Shown: piece by piece, positions 1-5,367 of the stretch | Position numbering within the stretch: the first letter of the stretch is position 1 | Layout: each line of letters begins with the position of its first letter | Assembly (NCBI GenBank): GCA_905480565.1 | Contig: CAJQQW010000370.1 | Location: 1 to 5,620, forward strand | DNA from: an uncultured Halioglobus sp. | Lineage (GTDB): Bacteria; Pseudomonadota; Gammaproteobacteria; Pseudomonadales; Halieaceae | Direction of reading: 5' to 3' | DNA length: 5,620 nucleotides | Translations under genes and position numbers: made by a program | The notes under the pieces: model-generated | Seen by the model: the letters and a program-made list of their open reading frames with translations, nothing else | What the model was told of the DNA's origin: nothing | Database searches by the model: none

Positions 1-1
1 G

Positions 2-796
2 ATTGCGACAGCGCAATTTGGCGGCCCGACGTTCATGTCCTGCAAGGTGGCGAATGATAGCGACGGCGATATTTACATCGCAGACCTTGAGGCAGCGGGT
101 GTTGACCACTGCTTCAATAGTGAGCGTAGCGATGGCGTGACAGGTAAATGTCTCGTGCTGATTACACCAGATGCGGAGCGCAGCATGAACACCTATCTTG
201 GAATCAGCGAAACACTGTCCACCGAGCAACTGGATGCCGAGGCCATTGCCGATTCCGAATACCTCTACATCGAAGGCTACCTGGTAACCTCTCCCACCGG
301 CCGCGCGGCCGCCATCAAGGCTAGGGAAATCGCCGAGGCCGCGGGTGTTAAAACCGCCCTGAGTTTTTCTGATCCGGGTATGGTGGAATTTTTTCGCTAG
401 GGTATTGCGGAGATCATTGGCAGTCGACTGGACCTCGTGTTCTGTAATGAGGATGAAGCCCTCGGCTGGGCGCAAAGCGACGACATCGATGTCGCGGTAG
501 AGAAAATAAAGGACGTTGCCGAGACATTCGTGATAACGCGGGGCGCCGCGGGCGCACTGACCTTTGACGGCAAAGAGCTCGCCGAAATACCGTCGAACAA
601 GGTAGACGCAGTGGACACCAATGGCGCGGGCGACATGTTTGCGGGCGCCTTTCTCTATGCCATCACCAGCGGCGAAGATTTTCCTACCGCGGGGCGCTTC
701 GCCAGTCTCGCGGCCGGCAAAATTGTGGCTAACTTCGGTCCACGCCTGCCCGCCAGGGATTACAAGGCTCTGCGAGAGGAATTCTTTGCCAGGTAA
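2..796 (+). pseudogene. PfkB-family kinase (adenosine kinase-like), 5'-partial, interrupted by in-frame TAG
   Basis: The family phosphorylates a sugar or nucleoside with ATP in the cytoplasm; the closest resemblance I recognise is the bacterial adenosine kinase-like branch. The frame is open from base 2, so the N-terminus lies off the left edge; I estimate about 65 residues are missing for a roughly 330-residue family. Visible landmarks are SCKVAND near the start, GVTGKCLV, the TPDAERSMNT segment, YIEGYL, then FCNEDEA, and the C-terminal PfkB signature DTNGAGDMFAGAF (codons from 614), whose last Asp (632-634) is the expected catalytic base of the anion hole. A TAG at 398-400 divides this frame after EFFR; the following GIAEIIG...LVFCNEDEA continues the family pattern without any shift. 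The upstream product would lack the ATP site and catalytic Asp. The gene converges on polB with 27 bases between the stops. It is called a pseudogene provisionally: recent nonsense mutation, sequencing error or readthrough remain open. Substrate identity is uncertain. Confidence 0.8.
398..400 (+). other. In-frame amber codon splitting the kinase reading frame
   Basis: The TAG is preceded by CGC and followed by GGT, and both flanks are in the same frame (position modulo 3 equal to 2). Homologous kinases read straight through this region with a variable polar residue, so one base change (for example from CAG, GAG or AAG) explains it. TAG serves as the genuine terminator of the DUF2333 gene in this window, which argues against general amber reassignment. 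No good ribosome-binding site precedes the next usable start, a GTG at 437. Confidence 0.85.
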
Positions 797-823
797 TTCG
801 TGGACACAGATGCCCGCAGCGCC

Positions 824-3190
824 TCACTCGGGTTGTCCGAACAATCCGAATTGCCGGTCCGTCAGGTCGGCAAACGATGCATCGACGAAACCCAGAATGC
901 CATCGGCCACCGGCGCCAACTGTCGGTCGACATAGTACTGATAGTCGATAGGCGCCAGTGGTGCCGTCGCCGGCTCTGCCCCGCTGGTCGTCATAACGTA
1001 CTCCACCCAATCGCCACGCTGAGGCGCCGCTATGCCACGCACCTCGTAGAGGCGCGCCGCTTGTACATGAGGAGGGATATTGCGCTCGTAGTCCACCAGT
1101 TTTCGCCGCAGGCGTTTGCGGTAGACTAGCTGATCATCAAGCTCACCCGCCAATACCCGGGCAGTGAGATCTTTGACGTAGTCAGCGTAATCCTGCTGCA
1201 TAAAAATACGACGATATAACTCTTCCTGAAACTCCCGCGCCAGCCTGGTCCAGTCTGTACGCACAGTCTCCAGTCCCTTGAATACCAGCCGGTCACTCCC
1301 TCTGGTCTCAACTACACCCGCATAGCGCTTTTTGCTGCCCTTGTCGGAACCGCGCACAGTGGGCATCAGGAATCGTTTGTAATGGGTTTCGAACTGTACT
1401 TCCAACGCACTTTCGAGTTGGAATTCCTCGCGAACTTGAGCCTGCCACCAGGCATTCAAATCAGACTCCAGACATTGACCAGCGCTGACAGCAGCGGCGT
1501 CCGACGTCGCGTCCTGAACCCAGACAAAAACAGAATCCGTATCGCCATAAATGACCTGATGCCCCCGCGATTCAATGTAATCCCGCGTACGACCCAGGAT
1601 CTGATGTCCCCGCAGGGTAATCGAACTGGCGAGCCGAGGATCAAAGAAGCGACAGCCTGGAGTGCCCAGCACGCCATAGAAACTATTCATAATAATCTTG
1701 ATCGCCTGGGACAGCGGCTCATCCCCGACTGACTTCGCCTGATCTCGTTGCTGCCACAGAGCCTTGATAACCGCAGGCAGGATATGTCCGCGGCGGGCAA
1801 ATCGTCCGCCGATATACCCCTCGACAGTCTCTCCTTCCAGACATTCATCCGACAGTCCGAGCGCCAGACCGAGGGGGTCAATACAAAAGGTGCGAATGAT
1901 GCTGGGATACAAACTCTTGAAATCCAGCACGAGCACGTGGTCGTAGATACCCGGCCGTGAGTTGAGCACGAAACCACCTGGGCTGGCAGTCTGCTCGCGG
2001 CTTGCGTTTGACGCAACGTAACCCTCCCGGTGCAGGCGAGGTAAATACAGGTTATCAAACGAGGCCACCGAGCCGCCCATACGATCCAGGTTGAGACCAG
2101 TCATGGCACTGCGTGCTACCGCAAAATCCATCAGGGCAGTAGTGTCAAAAATAGCAGATACCAATTCACAATCCTTGAGGTTGTAAGCTGCAAGTCGACT
2201 CTTATCCTCACTATAGAGCTGGCCAATCTGTTCCCCGCGTCCACCGCCATGCAGCAGCTTGCCTTCTCCCAAAAGTTGCCGGGAAACGTTTTCGAGAGAG
2301 AAGCTCTCGAAGCGATAAAACGCCGCGCGCAGCAACTCAATGCCGTCAAGTACGACGCGCCCCGGAAAGTTTACGGTAAAGCGTTCACCCTCTTCGTCGA
2401 GCTCTCGCCAGTAGCCTGCACGCCGTCCGCGACCCAACAGCAATCGACGACCAGTCCGGTCCGCCTGACGCTGCAGGAAGCGGGTATCGAAGTTCACCAC
2501 ATTCCACCCGATCAGCACATCGGGATCGAATTCATCTATCCAGTCAAGGAAACGCTGAAGCGCGTCGTCGGCGGTGGCGCATGCCTCGACAAAATCCTGC
2601 CGGGCGCCCTTGCCCACCATAAATACTCTGCGAGCCTCCTCACCCTCTTTTTTGCCATGCACCGCGATCGAGTAGAGCTCGTGCCCCTTCATCGCCGTTT
2701 CGATATCAAAAGACACTACCCGCAGTGTCGGCCTGTAATCGCCTGCTTTCACCGCCGGATCTTGCAGTAACCAGTGCCTGCCCCGGCGCCTCGGGTGGCC
2801 ACGGATCAACGCTGAGCCCGCGACGAAACGCTCCATCAGGTAGCGCTCAGCGGGGTTAATATCCGCCTCCAGCGGCTCCACACCAGCCTCGCGCAACGCA
2901 TCAGCAGCGCGCCGCGCAGCGCGGTGTTGGCGGAAATATACACCTGTCACCGCGTGCATACCGAACGTACGGAGAGGAAGCGCGCGAAAATCCACATCCA
3001 GCGAACGCGCTAACACCTCCCGCGCGCGAGGCAAGTCACACTCGGCCAGGAAAAAGACACTGTTTTCTCCGGAGACCATAATGCACAGAGGGCCGTCAGG
3101 GCTGCTGAACCAGAATTCCAGCTCGACACCGTCCGACGTGTCCCGCCAGTTGCGAGTCAGCAGAAAGCCCTCAAAAGTCCGCTCAGTCAA
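824..3190 (-). CDS. polB: DNA polymerase II (family B)
   Basis: This 788-residue protein matches E. coli Pol II (783 residues) along its whole length. Pol II is a DNA-damage-associated repair and bypass polymerase with 3'-5' proofreading. The N-terminal FLLTRNWRDT and ERYLMERF segments are typical of Pol II. Exonuclease motifs are present: Exo I FDIET (D162, E164), Exo II GWNVVNFD (D235) and Exo III YNLKD (Y336, D340). Polymerase motifs are intact: motif A LDFKSLYPSI (D423), motif B around K498 with MNSFYG (501-506), motif C YGDTDS (D550, D552) and KKRYAG (620-625). The C-terminus ends in FGLFGQPE; the family's usual end is close to a GLF, which may be a clamp-binding tail (inference). The start is TTG at 3190: in-frame stops lie just upstream, an AAAGGTG ribosome-binding site is well placed, and the next Met is residue 38, inside conserved sequence. 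All catalytic residues are present, so it is probably active. No LexA box was found upstream. Confidence 0.97.
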   Translation of the reverse strand: MTERTFEGFLLTRNWRDTSDGVELEFWFSSPDGPLCIMVSGENSVFFLAECDLPRAREVLARSLDVDFRALPLRTFGMHAVTGVYFRQHRAARRAADALREAGVEPLEADINPAERYLMERFVAGSALIRGHPRRRGRHWLLQDPAVKAGDYRPTLRVVSFDIETAMKGHELYSIAVHGKKEGEEARRVFMVGKGARQDFVEACATADDALQRFLDWIDEFDPDVLIGWNVVNFDTRFLQRQADRTGRRLLLGRGRRAGYWRELDEEGERFTVNFPGRVVLDGIELLRAAFYRFESFSLENVSRQLLGEGKLLHGGGRGEQIGQLYSEDKSRLAAYNLKDCELVSAIFDTTALMDFAVARSAMTGLNLDRMGGSVASFDNLYLPRLHREGYVASNASREQTASPGGFVLNSRPGIYDHVLVLDFKSLYPSIIRTFCIDPLGLALGLSDECLEGETVEGYIGGRFARRGHILPAVIKALWQQRDQAKSVGDEPLSQAIKIIMNSFYGVLGTPGCRFFDPRLASSITLRGHQILGRTRDYIESRGHQVIYGDTDSVFVWVQDATSDAAAVSAGQCLESDLNAWWQAQVREEFQLESALEVQFETHYKRFLMPTVRGSDKGSKKRYAGVVETRGSDRLVFKGLETVRTDWTRLAREFQEELYRRIFMQQDYADYVKDLTARVLAGELDDQLVYRKRLRRKLVDYERNIPPHVQAARLYEVRGIAAPQRGDWVEYVMTTSGAEPATAPLAPIDYQYYVDRQLAPVADGILGFVDASFADLTDRQFGLFGQPE

Positions 3191-3194
3191 ACTG

Positions 3195-3201
3195 CACCTT
3201 T
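3195..3201 (-). promoter_or_regulatory. Ribosome-binding site for polB
   Basis: Reading on the minus strand, AAAGGTG precedes the TTG start by four bases, with its AGG core about six bases away. It decides the start: no ATG or GTG lies in frame between the upstream stop and this TTG. Confidence 0.6.
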
Positions 3202-3211
3202 AGTTTCATGA

Positions 3212-3236
3212 GGGGGGGGCTGGGATTGCCCCTCCC
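3212..3236. repeat. G8 tract with facing C-rich arm (potential hairpin)
   Basis: Eight consecutive G occupy 3212-3219. CCCCTCCC at 3229-3236 can pair with them in + strand RNA as an eight-pair stem (one G-U) around a nine-base loop. On the minus strand the same stem contains an A-C mismatch. It lies in the untranslated region between polB and the pentapeptide-repeat gene. It lacks a T run on either strand, so it is not a convincing intrinsic terminator. The homopolymer is prone to length change by slippage. Confidence 0.5.
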
Positions 3237-3238
3237 GG

Positions 3239-3250
3239 TAGCTTAAGCTA
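3239..3250. promoter_or_regulatory. 12-base perfect palindrome, possible operator
   Basis: TAGCTTAAGCTA is identical to its reverse complement and sits midway between the divergent polB and pentapeptide-repeat starts. A near copy of its core, GCTAAAGCT, occurs at 3292-3300 against GCTTAAGCT at 3241-3249 (one difference in nine, 51 bases apart). An operator role is inference from position and symmetry; I recognise no regulator for it. Confidence 0.3.
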
Positions 3251-3327
3251 TGCCCCTCAACTGCCAGGCCCTTGTGACATTAGCACGCCAGGCTAAAGCT
3301 CCCGACAGCGAAGAAACAGGTAATCCC

Positions 3328-3672
3328 ATGGACAAGCCAGTCATCAAGCAGGACCCGTTGTACCAGTTGCTGCGTAATGAGGACATCAAGAGCTTCAACG
3401 AGCAGCGCGATCAACTGGATACCAGCGAACTGAAAAATGGCGATTATCGCGGACGCGACCTGCGCAACATGAACGCCGCAGGCCTGGATTTCAGCAATTC
3501 CTATTTTCGCAACGCCGACCTTAGCGGTATCGACTTCCGCGAGACAGACCTGGAAGGCGCCAGCTTGCTGGATGCAAAGCTTTCAGGTACTTACTTCCCG
3601 GAAGAAATCGACCCGCAGGAGTTGCGCCTGTCACTCGAGACAGGCACCCGTCTGCGCTACCATCGTCGCTGA
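3328..3672 (+). CDS. Small pentapeptide-repeat protein
   Basis: The 114-residue product contains about eleven consecutive five-residue repeats over residues 38-92. The central position, counted every fifth residue from 40 to 90, reads Y, L, A, F, F, L, F, L, L, L, F, usually preceded by D or N, as expected for a right-handed quadrilateral beta-helix of a little under three coils. The repeats are flanked by an N-terminal segment (DPLYQLLRNEDIKSFNEQR) and a basic C-terminal tail ending RLRYHRR. No signal peptide or membrane segment is visible, so it is probably cytoplasmic. The ATG at 3328 is preferred because CAGGT lies six bases upstream; the frame is open to an ATG at 3250, but those 26 residues are composition-like filler and that ATG has no ribosome-binding site. 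It is transcribed away from polB and its stop is six bases from the convergent DUF2333 stop. Function is unknown; it is much shorter than the gyrase-protecting Qnr/MfpA proteins. Confidence 0.88.
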   Translation: MDKPVIKQDPLYQLLRNEDIKSFNEQRDQLDTSELKNGDYRGRDLRNMNAAGLDFSNSYFRNADLSGIDFRETDLEGASLLDAKLSGTYFPEEIDPQELRLSLETGTRLRYHRR

Positions 3673-3678
3673 AAACGC

Positions 3679-4725
3679 CTAGCCCTGGGACAACAGATCA
3701 CGCAAATCGATGATCGCGGCATTGGCCCGGCTGATATAGGACGCCATGACCAGGGAATGGTTGGCAAGGGGTCCGAAGCCACTGCCGTTAAGCACCATGG
3801 GACTCCACAGCGTTTCCTGGGTTGCCTCCAGTTCGCGAATAATCTGCTGCACGCTCACCTGTGCATTTTTCTTGCGCAGGACGTCCTCAAAATCCACTTC
3901 CACTGCCTTGAGAAAGTAGATTAGTGCCCAGGCTGTTCCCCGTGCTTCAAAGTACACATTGTCGATCTCGGTCCAGGGCGTCTGGATATACTGCTCCGTA
4001 GGGGTCTGGGTCGACTGGCTGGCCTCCGCATCCCCTGCCAGGTCTGTGTTAATACGTCTCTCTCCGACACTGGCACTCAAACGTTGCGACAGACTACCCA
4101 GACGAGTTTCCACTGTGGACAACCAATAACGTAAATTGTCTGCGCGGGCATAGAACTGCGCTTCGGGCGCTTTGTCATCGGACAGTCGCTCAAAATAACG
4201 GTACGCATAGGTCAGCCCGTCTTCATACACCGACTCGGACGAGGGCAGTATCCAACTGGTGGAATCGAAGTTGAACTTGGGCTCCATCTCGGCCAGATCG
4301 ACATCCTCTTTCGACTGCGACTGGGAGCGACTGAACGCCTCACGCATGGCCCGCGATAGATCACGCACCTGAATCAGGGCGCCGAATTCCCAATTGGAAA
4401 TATTGTCCAGCCATACACCAGGGGGAAAGCGATCGTTACGAATGTATCCTCCGGGTTTATGCAGCATCGTTTCTACCACCGAAATCAGGGCTGCTGTGGT
4501 AACCGAACCCGTCACCACCGTGCCACCACCCTCGGCCGCCAAAGCTTGTGCCTCCGCCCTGACATCGCCGGGGCCTGGCAAGATACTCCAGTACATGCCC
4601 AATACAATGGCGATAAGCAGGTAGAGACCCAGAGCTATCGCCACTAATTTACCTGTTCCCCCCACCGGCATGAGGCCCGAAAGCGTCTCTCGCCAGCCAA
4701 CGCTGGACTCTTTAGCTGAATTCAT
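3679..4725 (-). CDS. DUF2333 family inner-membrane protein
   Basis: The 348-residue protein matches DUF2333, a family of unknown function found in Pseudomonas and other gammaproteobacteria. A short cytoplasmic N-terminus is followed by one hydrophobic segment at about residues 26-48 (KLVAIALGLYLLIAIVLGMYW), and the rest is probably periplasmic. Family landmarks include GGYIRNDRFPPG (92-103), RDLSRAMREAFSRSQSQS (121-138), SWILPSSES (157-165), RADNL (194-198), WSPMVLNGSGFG (307-318) and the terminal segment ISRANAAIIDLRDLLSQG. Residues 225-247, rich in S, T and Q, look like a variable linker. The ATG at 4725 has AGGAA about eight bases upstream. It starts only 12 bases after the copper-chaperone stop, so the two are probably cotranscribed. 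The stop is TAG and the gene converges on the pentapeptide-repeat gene. The family assignment is firm; no biochemical role can be given from sequence. Confidence 0.93.
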   Translation of the reverse strand: MNSAKESSVGWRETLSGLMPVGGTGKLVAIALGLYLLIAIVLGMYWSILPGPGDVRAEAQALAAEGGGTVVTGSVTTAALISVVETMLHKPGGYIRNDRFPPGVWLDNISNWEFGALIQVRDLSRAMREAFSRSQSQSKEDVDLAEMEPKFNFDSTSWILPSSESVYEDGLTYAYRYFERLSDDKAPEAQFYARADNLRYWLSTVETRLGSLSQRLSASVGERRINTDLAGDAEASQSTQTPTEQYIQTPWTEIDNVYFEARGTAWALIYFLKAVEVDFEDVLRKKNAQVSVQQIIRELEATQETLWSPMVLNGSGFGPLANHSLVMASYISRANAAIIDLRDLLSQG

Positions 4726-4737
4726 AGAACGTTCCTG

Positions 4738-5202
4738 TCAGTGATGTTCGTGCCCACTCGCGGATGAGCTTGCGCTCTTGCGCACCTCCGCGGGAGTGCA
4801 GATGGTTTCCTCGGTCACGAGGTGCAGACAAAGCTCGACGTCATCACCCGCCACAGGCCGGTACTCAAGGCCCAGCAGCATCAGGTGCGTGCCCCCGGGG
4901 GCTAGTTCGAGCCGCTCACCCGGCGCCAGCGCCACGCCGTCGAGTTGCTCCATGCGCATCAAACCATCGACCTGCCGGGTAGTGTGTATCTCGGTTTTCT
5001 TCGACACATTGGAACTGGCGCCGACTATAGCGATGGCAGTCTCCCTGTTATTGCTGATTGTCATATAACCTGCAGAGTTAGGCTGGAAAGGCGGCATGGC
5101 TCTGATCCAGACATCCTCAAACACAACGCCTGCTGCAGGCTCAGCCCGCAGCGCTGGCATACACAGGCCAGCGACCAGAACAGTTAACCATATCCGTTTC
5201 AA
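4738..5202 (-). CDS. PCu(A)C-type periplasmic copper chaperone (DUF461)
   Basis: This 154-residue precursor belongs to the PCu(A)C family, which binds Cu(I) in the periplasm and helps deliver it to the CuA site of cytochrome c oxidase, alone or with Sco-type proteins. Numbered from the chosen TTG start, the family copper motif H-X10-M-X21-H-X-M is exact: H73, M84, H106 and M108. A signal peptide is clear: MKRIW, a hydrophobic core and ALRA before EPAAG. The C-terminus ends GHEHH, an extra histidine-rich tail that could hold a second metal. Cys125 and Cys135 could form a disulfide. The TTG at 5202 is chosen because GGAG lies seven bases upstream and it places the signal peptide at the N-terminus; the frame runs back to a GTG at 5277, but that would add 25 charged residues ahead of the signal peptide. 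The DUF2333 gene follows by 12 bases; dsbD is divergent upstream. Confidence 0.93.
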   Translation of the reverse strand: MKRIWLTVLVAGLCMPALRAEPAAGVVFEDVWIRAMPPFQPNSAGYMTISNNRETAIAIVGASSNVSKKTEIHTTRQVDGLMRMEQLDGVALAPGERLELAPGGTHLMLLGLEYRPVAGDDVELCLHLVTEETICTPAEVRKSASSSASGHEHH

Positions 5203-5209
5203 TTTACGA

Positions 5210-5213
5210 CTCC
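5210..5213 (-). promoter_or_regulatory. Ribosome-binding site for the copper chaperone gene
   Basis: On the minus strand, GGAG sits seven bases before the TTG at 5202. It supports this non-ATG start over the GTG at 5277. Confidence 0.55.
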
Positions 5214-5249
5214 AACGAGGACACTTCAAACGACACACCCTGTCGGCGT

Positions 5250-5258
5250 ATTGTACCA
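5250..5258 (-). promoter_or_regulatory. Extended -10 promoter element for the copper chaperone-DUF2333 unit
   Basis: The minus strand reads TGGTACAAT, an extended -10 (TGn plus TACAAT, five of six matches to TATAAT). No good -35 lies 16-18 bases upstream, which is tolerated when TGn is present. It predicts a transcript start near 5243 and a leader of about 41 bases to the TTG. Confidence 0.45.
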
Positions 5259-5287
5259 CTCGTGAACGATTTGACACCGGTCTGGGC

Positions 5288-5314
5288 CAACTATCGCAAC
5301 TATCGCAACTATTG
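5288..5314. repeat. Three tandem copies of a 9-base unit
   Basis: CAACTATCG occurs at 5288-5296 and 5297-5305, and CAACTATTG at 5306-5314 (one difference). The array ends at the TG of the + strand extended -10, so the last copy contributes to the putative dsbD promoter. It is noncoding. Confidence 0.85.
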
Positions 5315-5321
5315 ATACAAT
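5313..5321 (+). promoter_or_regulatory. Extended -10 promoter element for dsbD
   Basis: The sequence reads TGATACAAT, an extended -10 with the same TACAAT hexamer as the divergent promoter. The expected -35 position falls in the 9-base repeats and is poor. The predicted transcript start is near 5328, giving a leader of about 40 bases before the dsbD ATG. Confidence 0.45.
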
Positions 5322-5329
5322 GCCCACCA

Positions 5330-5347
5330 GGCGCCGCGCGCGGTGCC
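5330..5347 (+). terminator. GC-rich hairpin in the dsbD leader, followed by CTTTTC
   Basis: GGCGCCG (5330-5336) pairs with CGGTGCC (5341-5347) as a seven-pair stem with one G-U and a CGCG loop; four T follow at 5349-5352. It has the form of a weak intrinsic terminator or attenuator. It begins about where the predicted dsbD transcript would start, so it could instead be a 5'-terminal stem-loop protecting the mRNA. The short T run makes termination uncertain. Confidence 0.4.
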
Positions 5348-5367
5348 CTTTTCCCACAGGAGCCACC

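Noticed and set aside
35..400. The ATG at 35 as the true start of a short 121-residue kinase-like protein
   Set aside because: The frame is open back to base 2 with sequence typical of the family interior (QFGGPTF), so the ATG is an internal Met of a longer gene.
2249..2770. 173-codon open frame on the + strand
   Set aside because: It lies entirely antisense to conserved polB exonuclease-domain sequence, resembles no family I know and has no ribosome-binding site; it is a coding shadow. The same holds for the other + strand frames within 824-3190.
3250..3327. ATG at 3250 as the start of the pentapeptide-repeat protein
   Set aside because: It overlaps the end of the palindrome, lacks a ribosome-binding site and adds residues with no recognisable pattern; the ATG at 3328 has CAGGT well placed.
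3191..3327. LexA (SOS) box upstream of polB, as in E. coli
   Set aside because: I looked for CTG-N10-CAG on both strands and found no convincing match, so SOS control is not supported here.
3328..3672. Qnr/MfpA-like gyrase-protection protein
   Set aside because: The repeat region covers only about 55 residues, far below the roughly 180-220 residues of those proteins, and no dimerisation module is visible.
5271..5276. TTGACA as the -35 of the dsbD promoter
   Set aside because: It is 39 bases from the TACAAT hexamer; at normal spacing only TATCGC within the repeats is available (three of six matches).
5203..5277. GTG at 5277 as the start of the copper chaperone
   Set aside because: It would put 25 charged, non-conserved residues ahead of a clear signal peptide, and translation would begin upstream of the predicted transcript start near 5243.
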